From JL08 sp039969355 (GTDB lineage: Bacteria > Pseudomonadota > Alphaproteobacteria > Rhodobacterales > Rhodobacteraceae), in assembly GCA_039969355.1 (NCBI GenBank), contig JBDVOA010000007.1:124001-188000 (forward strand): a stretch of 64,000 nt of DNA. Reading direction: 5' to 3'. A program made the translations under genes and the position numbers. Below the pieces are notes generated by a model, which searched no databases, had not been told where the DNA came from, and saw nothing but the letters and a program-made list of their open reading frames with translations. Position 1 is the stretch's first letter. Each line of letters opens with the position of its first letter. Shown here piece after piece: positions 8,727 through 17,984 of this stretch.

Positions 8727-9149
8727 ATGACATTTGACTTTATACGCAGGCTTGTCCTCGGCTTTTCCGGTTTAACGGCAGCCTGCATTGGTCTGGCGAT
8801 CACACTGGACCCGCAGGCCTTCTATGCGAGCTATGGCATCGCACTCACGCCGCAACCAAACCTCATGAGCGAACTACGCGCCCCTGCAGCCAATCTCGCA
8901 GCACTTGGCGTGATCATTCTGTCGGGTGCTCTGTATCAAAAGGCGACACGGTCAGCCGCTTTTCTCGGAGCGATCGTTTTCTCCGCTTTCGCCGTGGGGC
9001 GCATCGTCAGTCTGATACTCGATGGCCTGCCATCCGACGGCGTCCTGGCTGCACTCGGTGCAGAGATCGTTCTTGCGCTGTTGTGTTTGTGGGCTGCAGG
9101 TCAAGAGAGGCAAAAGAAACCTGAAAATGTATTTCGCTTTACCGCGTAG
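8727..9149 (+). CDS. DUF4345-type membrane protein
   Basis: Small membrane protein of 140 residues with four predicted hydrophobic helices (LVLGFSGLTAACIGLAITL, LAALGVIILSGALYQ, AFLGAIVFSAFAVGRIVSLI and LAALGAEIVLALLCLWAA). The pattern FYASYGIALTPQPNLMSELRAPAANL is typical of DUF4345 proteins, whose function is unknown. The start at 8727 is chosen because AAAGGA lies 8 nt upstream and the hydrophobic helix starts right after. It is cotranscribed with the NmrA-like gene, probably under the AraC regulator. Confidence 0.8.
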   Translation: MTFDFIRRLVLGFSGLTAACIGLAITLDPQAFYASYGIALTPQPNLMSELRAPAANLAALGVIILSGALYQKATRSAAFLGAIVFSAFAVGRIVSLILDGLPSDGVLAALGAEIVLALLCLWAAGQERQKKPENVFRFTA

Positions 9150-9191
9150 TCTCTGGATTTGCGCGGCAGCATAATTGGTTTCCAATTTTTC

Positions 9192-9220
9192 GGCCATCCG
9201 CTTCTCGAAATCGGGTGGCC
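9192..9220. terminator. Hairpin between convergent genes, possible bidirectional terminator
   Basis: GGCCATCCG pairs with CGGGTGGCC (one G-T pair) around an 11-nt loop. It lies 43 bases after the DUF4345 stop and ahead of the convergent SpoIIAA-like gene. No strong T-run follows on the plus strand (ACTTTATAC), so efficiency is uncertain. Confidence 0.45.
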
Positions 9221-9408
9221 ACTTTATACATTTTGCCGTCGAATGACATCTGAGGCTTCCTAGTTGGTTCGTCGTCACAGCTGGGAGCCGTCCGCAGCGA
9301 CGCAACTCAACCCGACTCAATGGACGCGAGGCGCGTCTGTTCCGCATACTCGCAGCAGTCTCTAATTCGGGATCACGACAATAGGCAGATGTTTTTACAG
9401 ATGTTGTC

Positions 9409-9819
9409 TTAGACAGGAAAATTCTCTTCTTCTTCGTCGCTATCGTCCCCAACACTGTCATCAAGCCAATCTTCTGCTGCCTTCCTGGCAGAAAGCGGAA
9501 AGCTCTTTATCTCAAGAGACGGAATCACGGCACCCTCGATCTCTGCGGCAGTTCGTATCCATGCAGTATCAGAGAGCACCGAGCATTTATCGAACTTCCC
9601 AATCAAACTAAACAGCTTTGGCATCTTCTGGAATTCAACCGCCATAGCACCCAGGGTCGGCATCTCGAAATCCACAATCTTGTAGAGCATCCTGCCGTTC
9701 GTGATGCCTTCTGATTGATCAATAAGATGATCAAGCGCCAAACGCATTGCTTCTGTATCAAGAGCTCCTGAAAGCTCGATGTCTAACCGATTAGCCGATG
9801 GTTTCGAAACGTTCAGCAT
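9409..9819 (-). CDS. SpoIIAA-like (STAS superfamily) protein
   Basis: Protein of 136 residues resembling the SpoIIAA-like family, a single-domain STAS-fold group found in many bacteria. Seen features are an opening strand RLDIELSGALDTEAMRLALD, a central KIVDFEMPTLGAMAVEFQKM segment, and a C-terminal helix ARKAAEDWLDD. The tail after residue 118 is very acidic (DSVGDDSDEEEENF), which is not part of the fold. AAGGA precedes the start. Members are thought to bind lipids or take part in signalling, but no function is proven. It has no operon partner. Confidence 0.75.
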   Translation of the reverse strand: MLNVSKPSANRLDIELSGALDTEAMRLALDHLIDQSEGITNGRMLYKIVDFEMPTLGAMAVEFQKMPKLFSLIGKFDKCSVLSDTAWIRTAAEIEGAVIPSLEIKSFPLSARKAAEDWLDDSVGDDSDEEEENFPV

Positions 9820-10092
9820 TTTGGGAATCCTTATCTCTTCGCCGGACAGGATGCGCGATCTGCAACGCGGCTGCGTTGATGCAGGTCAACAATTACACAC
9901 GGGATAACAAATGGGTCGATAACTCAGTCTCAAGGATGTTGCTCACGCTCGCTCTTGCGAGAGTCGAATGGCGTACAGGAAGCAGACAAATCGGCATTCA
10001 CGTTTCAGCACCAGACCCTGCCAAAGTGATGCGATGAGGACTAACCAAATTTAACATAATGGCGGTTACGCGTGCCAACTGTAGGTTCCGAA
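9820..10092. other. Intergenic, no gene recognised
   Basis: About 270 bases upstream of the SpoIIAA-like gene and downstream of the CoA-transferase remnant. Short frames exist on both strands without family resemblance or ribosome sites. It presumably includes the SpoIIAA-like gene promoter. Confidence 0.4.
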
Positions 10093-10267
10093 TTAATCTG
10101 AGCCCGATCCGGGCCGGCGGCGGGCGTTGTCACCCCCCCAAAGCAGATTCAACTTTGACGACATCGGCGCCGAGGTCGGCGAGGATAAAACCGCAGGTCG
10201 GCCCCAACACCTTGCGGCCGAATTCGACCACCCTGACACCATCGAGCGGGCGTGGCGAGCTGGTTAT
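10093..10267 (-). pseudogene. N-terminal remnant of a second family III CoA-transferase (CaiB/BaiF)
   Basis: Directly after the lyase gene, the minus strand reads PRPLDGVRVVEFGRKVLGPT and then DLGADVVKVES, the standard N-terminus of CaiB/BaiF CoA-transferases. Reading stops in a run of seven G (10139-10133). Shifting frame by one base across that run restores GDNARRR, the expected continuation, before the sequence loses all resemblance. The expected start codon is ATA instead of ATG at 10267. About 45 of some 400 residues remain, so this is a decayed gene and was probably the last gene of the operon. Confidence 0.7.
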
Positions 10268-11214
10268 GTTGCACTCCTTTCGCCTGCATAAGTAAAGCCC
10301 TTGGGCAAGCCGACCTCGGGGACGTTGCCAAATATGGCCTCATCTGGCAGTCCCCGTAACAGCACCTCGCGTGCCGTGATCAACGCGTCTACATCGACAC
10401 CTGTGCGCAGACCCATCGCTTCCAGCATAAAGACAAGATCCTCAGTGACAATGTTGCCGGTTGCTCCCGGCGCATAGGGGCAGCCTCCAAGTCCGCCAAG
10501 CGAGGAATCAAAGGTGGTCACGTCAACCTCCAGGGCGGCCACGACGTTGGCGAGGCCTTGGCCACGCGTGTTGTGCAGATGAGCACCTGCCATTTTCTCC
10601 ACACCAATCTCCCGGCGCAGGCGGGCGAACATGCGTTTGATCTGGGCTGGATTGGCATAGCCGGTCGTGTCCGAAAGACCGATACTGTCCGCGCCCGCTT
10701 TTGCCAGTAGGCCGGCCATCTCGATCACCCAGTCCTCCGACAACGTGCCCTCGAATGTGCAGCCAAACGCTGTCGAGATGCCGACCTCGACATCTGCGCG
10801 TTGCTCGACGGGCAGACCATCGCGAAAATCGCAAACTCGGCGAACCTCTTCAATCGCCTCTTCGGGGGTCTTGCCGATATTATTGAGGCTGTGCGTCCGA
10901 GAGGCTGATATTGGCATGGTCAATTTGCGTGCACCCGCAGCAAGGGCGTTTTCTGCGCCCTTAAGGTTGGGAACCAGCGCCAGAACGGTGAGACCCTCAA
11001 GCTTGTTCGCTTCTCTTACGAGCGTGGCGCAATCCGCCATTTGCGGCAGCAGTCGGGGGGACACAAACGATCCCACTTCGATCTCACGAAGTCCCGAAGC
11101 CGCCAGCGCTTCGATCCACTGAAGTTTGGCCTCTGTCGGCATCGTACGTTTGATGCCTTGTAGTCCATCCCGCGGGCCGACCTCACTCACTAATACATCA
11201 ATTTTCTGAAGCAT
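10264..11214 (-). CDS. HMG-CoA lyase-like protein
   Basis: TIM-barrel acyl-CoA lyase of 316 residues (HMGL-like family). In 3-hydroxy-3-methylglutaryl-CoA lyase the reaction yields acetyl-CoA and acetoacetate. The metal/catalytic motif SEVGPRDGLQGIK is at the N-terminus, and the active-site Cys loop GGLGGCPYAPGATGNIVTED is present. The start at 11214 has GGAAGGA upstream and begins exactly before the first strand. It is the third gene of an operon after a CoA-transferase and an aldehyde dehydrogenase, so cleavage of a CoA-activated branched hydroxy acid is more likely than classic leucine degradation, because no other leucine pathway genes are near. Confidence 0.88.
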   Translation of the reverse strand: MLQKIDVLVSEVGPRDGLQGIKRTMPTEAKLQWIEALAASGLREIEVGSFVSPRLLPQMADCATLVREANKLEGLTVLALVPNLKGAENALAAGARKLTMPISASRTHSLNNIGKTPEEAIEEVRRVCDFRDGLPVEQRADVEVGISTAFGCTFEGTLSEDWVIEMAGLLAKAGADSIGLSDTTGYANPAQIKRMFARLRREIGVEKMAGAHLHNTRGQGLANVVAALEVDVTTFDSSLGGLGGCPYAPGATGNIVTEDLVFMLEAMGLRTGVDVDALITAREVLLRGLPDEAIFGNVPEVGLPKGFTYAGERSAT

Positions 11215-11313
11215 GGTGCATCCTTCCGTTGGGAATCCTGCACTGATTGGGCTCCATCCCAATATGGGCGGTCTGCCACCAAACTTCGGTCTTCCCGCGT
11301 CCCTTGGGGGTTG

Positions 11314-12507
11314 TCATATCGCGCCTTCCGTTTTCAAGGCCGCGATCTGGGCATTGTCATAACCAAGTTCGTTCAGGATATCGTCTGTATGCTCACCCAA
11401 TGTGGGTGGCGGTACATCAACACCGGGCGCCATGCCATCAAGCTTGGCCCCGATCCCGACGAGTTGCAGATCTTCAGAGCCAACGCGGTGGGTTTGCAGC
11501 AGGCCCCGATTGGCAAGTTGCGGATGCGCCAGCGCCTCGGGCACCGACCAGACGGGCCCAGTGGGAACGCCCTGCGCTGTTAGTTTTTCGACCCACTCAA
11601 GGGTGGGGGCTGTGACAAGGGCCGCCTCCAGTTCGACCGTCAGAGCGGTGCGATTGGCCAGTCGGTTCTTTCGATCGGCAAAGCGTGCGTCCTGCGCCAG
11701 GGCTGGGTTGCCGATAATCTCGCACAACGCCTCGAACTGTTCTTGTTTGTTGGCGGCAATGTTCATCACACCATCACCGGTCCTGAACGTGCCGGACGGG
11801 CTGGCGGTGAAATTGTCATTGCCGTTCGGGGTGGGTGCCTGTCCGGCAATCAGATGGTTCGACACAACCCATCCCATCGTCGCAATGACGGCCTCAAGCA
11901 TCGAGACGTCAATGAAGGTGCCGCGATCCCGTTCCTTATTGGCGAGGGCGGCGGCGACAGCAAAGGCCGCTGTCATGCCGCCAATGGTATCGGCCATTGG
12001 ATAGCCCACCCGGTAGGGGGCGGTGTCCGCATCGCCGGTGATCGACATCACACCACTCATCCCCTGTACGATCTGGTCATAAGCGGGTAGTTTCGCCAGC
12101 GGACCATCCTGACCGAACCCAGAGATAGCACAATAGACAAGGCTGGGGTTTTCACGGGCCAGCATCTCATAGTCAAGGTTCAGGCGAGCCATCACCCCGG
12201 GGCGGAAATTCTCGACCAGAGCATCGGCCTTTTGCGCCAGCTCTTTCAGGATGCGTTTTCCGGATGCCGATTTCAGGTTTAAGGTAATGGACCGTTTGCC
12301 CGGATTTTGCGCCAGAAAGGAAACGCCCATAAGGTCGGCGTTGCGCGCGGGATCAGCCCCTAGCTGGCGCGCAAGATCACCGGTGCCCGGGCTTTCGACC
12401 TTGATCACGTCAGCGCCCATGTGGGCCAGTTGGTGACAGCAGAACGGACCGGCCAGAACATTGGTCAGATCAAGAATTCGAATGCCTTTAAGCGGCGCTT
12501 GCGTCAT
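11314..12507 (-). CDS. Family III CoA-transferase (CaiB/BaiF type)
   Basis: Cytoplasmic CoA-transferase of 397 residues. It opens PLKGIRILDLTNVLAGPFCC and contains HMGADVIKVESPGTGDLARQ, the CoA-binding start of the family. FRPGVMARLNLDYEMLARENP follows, where the catalytic Asp lies in the NPLVY-like region further on (ENPSLVYCAISGFGQDGPLA). Length is typical. Its ATG overlaps the TAA of the aldehyde dehydrogenase (TAATG), so translation is coupled. It probably activates a carboxylic acid by taking CoA from another thioester, for the lyase encoded next. Substrate not assignable by eye. Confidence 0.9.
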   Translation of the reverse strand: MTQAPLKGIRILDLTNVLAGPFCCHQLAHMGADVIKVESPGTGDLARQLGADPARNADLMGVSFLAQNPGKRSITLNLKSASGKRILKELAQKADALVENFRPGVMARLNLDYEMLARENPSLVYCAISGFGQDGPLAKLPAYDQIVQGMSGVMSITGDADTAPYRVGYPMADTIGGMTAAFAVAAALANKERDRGTFIDVSMLEAVIATMGWVVSNHLIAGQAPTPNGNDNFTASPSGTFRTGDGVMNIAANKQEQFEALCEIIGNPALAQDARFADRKNRLANRTALTVELEAALVTAPTLEWVEKLTAQGVPTGPVWSVPEALAHPQLANRGLLQTHRVGSEDLQLVGIGAKLDGMAPGVDVPPPTLGEHTDDILNELGYDNAQIAALKTEGAI

Positions 12508-13952
12508 TATCCACGTCCCTCGTGCACTACCTTAGCTGCAGTGAAAAACTCACGGCAATAGTTACCTTTTTCTGGGGCGCCGTAAGATGATCCTTTTCGG
12601 CCAGTAAACGGGGCATGGAAATCCATGCCAGCGGTGGGCAGATTGACCTTTATCATGCCTGCCTCAGCGTTTTGCGAAAAATGGTCGATCTTGATGGCAT
12701 CCCGCGAGACGATGCCCGCAGATAACCCAAATTCGCAATCATTGGCCGTGGCAAGGGCGGCATCGTAATCCGGCACGCGCAAGACCGCGGCGATTGGCCC
12801 AAAGATTTCGTCACGCGCCACGGCTGCCTGCGGTGACACATCCGTAAACAGGGTTGGAGCAAAATAATGTCCAGGGGTGTTGGATCTGACTTCTGCGCCA
12901 CCTGCGGCAAGTATCGCGCCTTCATCCAAAGCTTGAGAGACGCATCGTTTGTCGATAACCAGCTGCGCTTCACTGGCCACCGGGCCAATCTGCGTTTCCG
13001 GCGCGCGCGCATCACCGATCTTAAGGTCCGTCATCGCCGCACAAAGACGGTCCATAAATGCTCCATGAATTCCCTCAGTCACGATCAGGCGGGAAGAGGT
13101 CGTGCATCGTTGGCCGGTTGAGAAAAAACTGCCCTGCATAGCGCAGTGGACTGCCAGATCCAGGTCCGCGTCATCCAGCACGACCAGCGGGTTCTTACCC
13201 CCCATCTCAAGCTGCATTTTGGCCCCACGGGTGAACAGCGCTGCACCGATCTTGCGTCCGACAGGTGTGGAACCGGTGAAGGTGACGCCTGAGACCTTGG
13301 GGTGTGAAACGATCGTCTCCCCGACTTCAGCGCCCCTGCCCATCACAAGGTTGAATACACCCTCGAGCAGGCCCGCGCGGGCAATGATGTCGGACAACAT
13401 CCATGCCGATCCGGGCACCAGTTCGGCAGGTTTGAACACAACCGTATTGCCACAGGCCAGAGCCGGTGCAATTTTCCATGCCGGGATCGCCAGCGGGAAA
13501 TTCCAGGGCGTGATCACGCCCACCATGCCAATTGCTTCGCGCAGAACCTTCAGCGATACACCTTCGCGCAGAGATTGGTAAACATCGCCGGTTGCACGAT
13601 ATGCCTCGGCCGCGAAGTATTTGAACAGATGCCCCGCGCGATGCGCTTCTGCCTTGGCCTCGGACAGTGTTTTGCCTTCTTCGCGGGCCAGCATATCCCC
13701 CAGCTCGTCCACACGGGCGAGGATTTCTGATTCGATGCGATCAAGTGCTTCGAACCGGACCAGAGGCGATGTCGCACGCCATTTCGGAAATGCGGCAGCC
13801 GCGGCTTCGATTGCGTCAGCGGTCTGGTTGGCACTGGCCTGCGCATAATGACCAATCGTATCGTTCAAGTCAGATGGTTTGGTATTGGGGGCAGCATCGT
13901 TGCCAGCTGCCCATGTTCCGGCGATATAGTTGGGAAACAGGTCGACAGTCAT
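12507..13952 (-). CDS. NAD(P)-dependent aldehyde dehydrogenase, semialdehyde dehydrogenase-like
   Basis: Aldehyde dehydrogenase of 481 residues. Visible motifs include VITPWNFPLAIPAWKIAPAL, the NAD-fold GSTPVGRKIG, the catalytic Glu in LEMGGKNPLVV, and the catalytic Cys in FFSTGQRCTTSSRL. The ending VNLPTAGMDFHAPFTGRKGS resembles alpha-ketoglutaric semialdehyde dehydrogenases. GAGGAA lies just before the ATG. It heads the operon with the CoA-transferase and lyase. Two pieces of this gene, or of a near copy, reappear as a scar at 22851-23000. The exact substrate is not determined. Confidence 0.9.
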   Translation of the reverse strand: MTVDLFPNYIAGTWAAGNDAAPNTKPSDLNDTIGHYAQASANQTADAIEAAAAAFPKWRATSPLVRFEALDRIESEILARVDELGDMLAREEGKTLSEAKAEAHRAGHLFKYFAAEAYRATGDVYQSLREGVSLKVLREAIGMVGVITPWNFPLAIPAWKIAPALACGNTVVFKPAELVPGSAWMLSDIIARAGLLEGVFNLVMGRGAEVGETIVSHPKVSGVTFTGSTPVGRKIGAALFTRGAKMQLEMGGKNPLVVLDDADLDLAVHCAMQGSFFSTGQRCTTSSRLIVTEGIHGAFMDRLCAAMTDLKIGDARAPETQIGPVASEAQLVIDKRCVSQALDEGAILAAGGAEVRSNTPGHYFAPTLFTDVSPQAAVARDEIFGPIAAVLRVPDYDAALATANDCEFGLSAGIVSRDAIKIDHFSQNAEAGMIKVNLPTAGMDFHAPFTGRKGSSYGAPEKGNYCREFFTAAKVVHEGRG

Positions 13953-14884
13953 AGCACTTCCTCAAGAACTGGTCGCCATCCGATATCTTCATGCCGGTGG
14001 ACTACAGTGTTCACGTAAAATTAGGTCGGGCCATAATAGCCCCGGCATACCCGCCCGTCGGCGCGGTTGGCGACAGGTTCGGCCGTCCGGCTGACCGCCC
14101 CGAACCAATTCCACAAACTGTTATGGGTGGAGGTTAGATGATCCGGGCTAAGCGGTGCTGTACTATCGGCCGGGTCCGGCTGAGGCGCGTTCGACGCGTC
14201 GCCGCCGCCCACCAACGCATCCCATTCATTGGCCAACCATTCTCATAAAACCTATGATACCAGAAGCGCGGCTAAATAACCGCGTGGTTCCCGTGGGTTG
14301 TGGCGGATGTTGATCTGGGCAGACGCAGATCCTTCAGGAAATAGACCCACGACAACTCATTCGTCTGGACCGGCGATTTCCGCGATACGCGAAGCGGGAA
14401 CTTCAAAGGGTTGCGATGAGCCGACGTTGCTCTGACCAGTCGAAGGGTAGCTCGTGACGCAGACACCAGTCCGACGTCAGGCATATGGGCTGGGAACCAC
14501 TCGTGATATCACGAACAATAGCCCAGCACGCAACAAAGTCAAAACAGTCATTCATCCTAAGCGCAGCATTTGTCGATATGGACTCGGAGCTGCCGTTCGC
14601 CGCAGTTTTGCACAAAGGTCTGCTGAGCGGACATTCCCGCCATTCGCTGCGATCGCACTATTTCCTTCGGAACTATCGGATTAATGGTTCTGAAAACAGG
14701 ACACAAACAGTTACTGCGGGGGCGAAATCAGCGGTCAGCGCCTCGGCCAGGCTGTCGTTCATGCGGTGGCTGGACGGGTTTGGGGGCACTAGTTGTTCGT
14801 TTTTTTAACAGCGTCGTCGCGCAACCACAGACGCAGCTCCGGCACGTTGTCGACTTTCGATCTTTCTACTCTGATCGCAATCCG
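13953..14884. other. Long intergenic region, no secure gene
   Basis: 932 bases between the aldehyde dehydrogenase start and the FlgO/TPR gene stop. A minus-strand frame 14236-14021 (71 codons, TTG start, GC-rich third positions, contains DALVGGGDASNAPQ) has gene-like codon use but no recognised family and may be a remnant. Other frames at 14272-14484 and 14485-14808 show no resemblance to known families. The operon promoter must lie near 13960-14000. Confidence 0.4.
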
Positions 14885-16726
14885 TCACCGAGACTCAGGC
14901 CCAGAAGGGGACCATCCGGCGGCGCGCAAGCCCTCGACCAGGGTCGCGACAATATGGTCATCGACCTGAAAGTTGCCGTAGGCGGCGGCAGGGTCGCGTC
15001 CCAGCAATGGCCATGCTTCGGCCATTTTTGTCAAACTCGCGCTGGCGGCGTCCGTACTTCCCAGTTTGGCGTGACTGATTGCTGCCAGAGACAGACCGAC
15101 GGCGGAACCGACCTCGGCAGAGTGCTCGGCCGCGGCGAGCGCAGCAGCATAGTTACCCTCCATATAGTTGTGAACGGAAATCAGATGAAAATACCAGCCG
15201 GGGGGATTGGCGCTGCGGGCGATCGCCTTTTCAAGAAAGGCCACACCTTCGTCCATGTTTCCACGCACGGCAAGCCGCCAACCAAGTTGAGCCAGAATTT
15301 CCGGGTCGTGCGGATTGAGCGCCAGTGCTGCACGCTGCAATCGCTCGGCTTCGGCATAATTCTCGTTAGAAAATTCGATGGCCGCAAGAGCCTGGTAACC
15401 GCGCTGGTTGCTGGGGTCGAGTTCCAAAGAGCGTGTGGCTGCATCATGCGCTGCAGTCAAGTAGATTGGATGCTCTGCCTCGGGAACCATGTCCTGGCGG
15501 GCTGCGTCGAGGTTCAGCCAGCCCAGCATCGCCCACGCGTCTGCATAATCTGGTTCCTTCACAACAACGGCCCCAAGACAGGACAGTGCAGGTGCAAAGA
15601 GTTTATCCTCAAAAGTGCGCCGATATTCGCCGGCGCGAAGAACGCAGGAATAGCTGTCCATACTTGGGACGCCATCGATGTTCAGTCGATTGGCGATTGC
15701 CGCGTTCACGACCCCATAGGGTTCGCCAAGTGTAGTTGCGAGCGCGGCTGACAATTTGCTCCGAACCTCGAGAAGATTGTCGGGTATCAACGGCACGTTG
15801 AAGGTATGACTCCACACCACTTGACCGGTCGATGCATCGGAGAGTTGCGACCCAAGCCGTAGCGTTCCAGCGTCGGACTGGACATTGCCGTGCACGACAT
15901 AGGAAACACCAAGTTCCCGGCCAAGCTTGATCGGATCCGCATCGGTGCCCAGACTATCGCTCACCAGAGTGGAATACATGCGAAAGTCGGGAAATCGCAT
16001 CATGTCCGAAACCAGATCATGCGACAAGCTGCGCGCTATCAGTCGGGAGCCGTCGCTTGCATCCAGGGCCTCAAAGGGCAGGACAATGATCCTGGGCGTA
16101 TTCAACGCCCCGAAAACGCTGGTGCGATTAACCCATCCGAATACCCCAACGAGCAGCACAAACATGCCGAAAAATACGATCCATTTGATCCGGCCGAGCT
16201 TTGCCTTGGGTCTCGTCGATGAGCGTGTCGGGCGGGTTTGCGGTGACTCCTCGGGTTCCTCCGGGGTCTCGAACTTCAGTTCCGTTGAACGGGCGGTTTC
16301 CGGACTTGTGGCATCCTGCGTGGGCACGCTTGCTTCGGCTTTCTCGAACAGAACCGCGTAGGCGCCTTTCGGGATGGACAGATGGATGGGGTCGTCGCGG
16401 CCTGCTGTCCCATAGTAGCTGTCCAGATCACGCCTCAGGCGCCGGGCTTCGATCCGAACAACCGGATCTGTTCGCGCGTCGAAATCGTCCGAGCGCCCCA
16501 GCGCTTCGGTCGCAATGACGTAGCCTTTCAACTGATCGCCGCGTCCGGCCAGTGTTTCACCGACGAGGAATTGTAACAGGGTCCGGCGTCGCGGGCTGGC
16601 TGAAAAATCCGGGCTGGAGAGAATTTGCTTTACTTGCTGCTGACACAAATCGTCTGGAAGCTGGTTGTTGTTACTTTGAGAATGGCTGGCTATGGACGTC
16701 ATATGCAATCCCACCAATTGATTCAC
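14885..16726 (-). CDS. Membrane-anchored FlgO/TPR protein with N-terminal regulator-like domain
   Basis: Protein of 613 residues. Residues about 28-128 form the N-terminal module seen in proteins often annotated as adenylate cyclase-like, with LQFLVGETLAGRGDQLKGY and DPVVRIEARRLRRDLDSYY ending in IPKGAYAVLF. That pattern resembles a winged-helix DNA-binding fold. A Pro/Glu/Thr-rich linker leads to one transmembrane helix at about 180-199. Residues 210-330 form a FlgO/TolB-N-like domain (IIVLPFEALD, YVVHGNVQSDAGTLRL), and 380-600 form TPR-like repeats. No cyclase catalytic domain is visible. The topology suggests a ToxR-like one-component regulator with a periplasmic sensor. GTG 16726 or ATG 16702 can start. 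It is divergent from the LysR gene. Confidence 0.75.
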   Translation of the reverse strand: MNQLVGLHMTSIASHSQSNNNQLPDDLCQQQVKQILSSPDFSASPRRRTLLQFLVGETLAGRGDQLKGYVIATEALGRSDDFDARTDPVVRIEARRLRRDLDSYYGTAGRDDPIHLSIPKGAYAVLFEKAEASVPTQDATSPETARSTELKFETPEEPEESPQTRPTRSSTRPKAKLGRIKWIVFFGMFVLLVGVFGWVNRTSVFGALNTPRIIVLPFEALDASDGSRLIARSLSHDLVSDMMRFPDFRMYSTLVSDSLGTDADPIKLGRELGVSYVVHGNVQSDAGTLRLGSQLSDASTGQVVWSHTFNVPLIPDNLLEVRSKLSAALATTLGEPYGVVNAAIANRLNIDGVPSMDSYSCVLRAGEYRRTFEDKLFAPALSCLGAVVVKEPDYADAWAMLGWLNLDAARQDMVPEAEHPIYLTAAHDAATRSLELDPSNQRGYQALAAIEFSNENYAEAERLQRAALALNPHDPEILAQLGWRLAVRGNMDEGVAFLEKAIARSANPPGWYFHLISVHNYMEGNYAAALAAAEHSAEVGSAVGLSLAAISHAKLGSTDAASASLTKMAEAWPLLGRDPAAAYGNFQVDDHIVATLVEGLRAAGWSPSGPESR

Positions 16727-16837
16727 ATCACCGCGATTATACTAATAAAATCAAACTACTAGAAACATCTGTGATTTTACCATTGCTTTAAAGCTTATTT
16801 CAAATAGTGTTCTGTATCGTTCCATAAATTGAAACGA

Positions 16838-17761
16838 ATGAGGTCGGACATCATTGACTCGCAAACACTGGCAGCCGTGGTTGCCCTTGCCGAACTGCAG
16901 AGTTTTCGCGCCGTTGCCGAAACGCTGAAAATCTCGAAACCAAAAGTGACCCGTTTGATTCAAAAGGCGGAATCAGATTTTGGAGCAAAAATCTTTGAAC
17001 GAACAGGTCGGGGTGCCGTTCTGACACTGATTGGGCGTGAATTCGTTGCGCGATGCCAAAGCCTCGCCTCCGAGATCGACGATTTCTCGCGGGATGTCGA
17101 TAAGTTGAGAGGGTCAGGTGCAGTCTTGACCATCGGATGCGGGCACCTTGCAACAAGCGCCGTGGTTGAGCCGGCATTACTGACGTTGTTGCATGATATG
17201 CCTGACATCCGGGCCCGAATCTATGTCAGAGGAAACAAGGACGCCTTGGCGGGACTGCTGGACCGACGCGTTGACATTTTTGTCGGTGATCTCACGCACA
17301 CGCCGCAATTTTCCGGTCTCGATATTCAGGTCGTCAAACAATACGAAGTTATCTTTGTTGCAAATCCTCTGCACCCGGTACATCGCAATGGCCCGCAGGC
17401 ACTGGGCGAACTGCTTCGGTATCCTTTAGTTATGGCCCATCTTCACAAGTATTGGCGCGGAGTTTTCCAGCAGGCTCTGGTCGAGGAGGGCGATGCCGGA
17501 AACGAAGCATGGACAATTCCCAAGCTCGAATGTGACGATTTCGCCCTGACCACCGGTCTGGTTGCGCGTTCAAGTTTTCTGACCGCCGGGATACGCGAAA
17601 ATTTTGCGGAACATTTCGAAGCCGGCACTTTGCGCAAGATCGAAATGACATCCCCTCTATCCTGGACAGCTTGTGCCGCACGTCGTTCGAATTCGGGGCT
17701 GCCCGAGTTGGACCATTTTTGGCGAATCCTGACGGAAGTTGGGACCAAAAAGACGTCTTGA
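16838..17761 (+). CDS. LysR family transcriptional regulator
   Basis: Regulator of about 307 residues. The N-terminal winged helix reads AVVALAELQSFRAVAETLKI and KPKVTRLIQKAESDFGAKIF, followed by FERTGRGAVLTLIGREF, the standard LysR start. The C-terminal periplasmic-binding-like effector domain includes IRARIYVRGNKDALAGLLDR. ATG 16838 is used, since a TTG at 16829 is less likely. It lies between the divergent FlgO/TPR gene and the plus-strand sulfatase genes, so it probably regulates the sulfatase cluster. That link is by position only. Confidence 0.88.
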   Translation: MRSDIIDSQTLAAVVALAELQSFRAVAETLKISKPKVTRLIQKAESDFGAKIFERTGRGAVLTLIGREFVARCQSLASEIDDFSRDVDKLRGSGAVLTIGCGHLATSAVVEPALLTLLHDMPDIRARIYVRGNKDALAGLLDRRVDIFVGDLTHTPQFSGLDIQVVKQYEVIFVANPLHPVHRNGPQALGELLRYPLVMAHLHKYWRGVFQQALVEEGDAGNEAWTIPKLECDDFALTTGLVARSSFLTAGIRENFAEHFEAGTLRKIEMTSPLSWTACAARRSNSGLPELDHFWRILTEVGTKKTS

Positions 17762-17984
17762 AATCCGATTGCCAACGTCCTGATTGTTTCAGTTCAAGTG
17801 TAACGCCAATCAAGTTCGAACGTGCTGGCTGATTTTTAACCGCCAGCCAAAATCCATTGTTTCTAAATACTTTATTGTGCCCTGCATGCTGGGGCATCCG
17901 AGGGTGCGAACATGTTCGTATCTGGCTGAACGGCCCCCGGTTATGACATGTTGGAGTTAGCTGAGGCGTTAGGGGTAACCACGG

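Noticed and set aside
14021..14236. Minus-strand TTG-start frame of 71 codons with gene-like codon use
   Set aside because: No recognised family and no clear ribosome site. Kept only as a comment in the intergenic entry.
14684..15751. Plus-strand frame of 355 codons
   Set aside because: Antisense shadow of the FlgO/TPR gene, which has clear domains on the minus strand.
14885..16726. Adenylate cyclase activity for the FlgO/TPR protein
   Set aside because: Relatives are often named so, but no class III cyclase catalytic domain or metal-binding Asp pair is visible.
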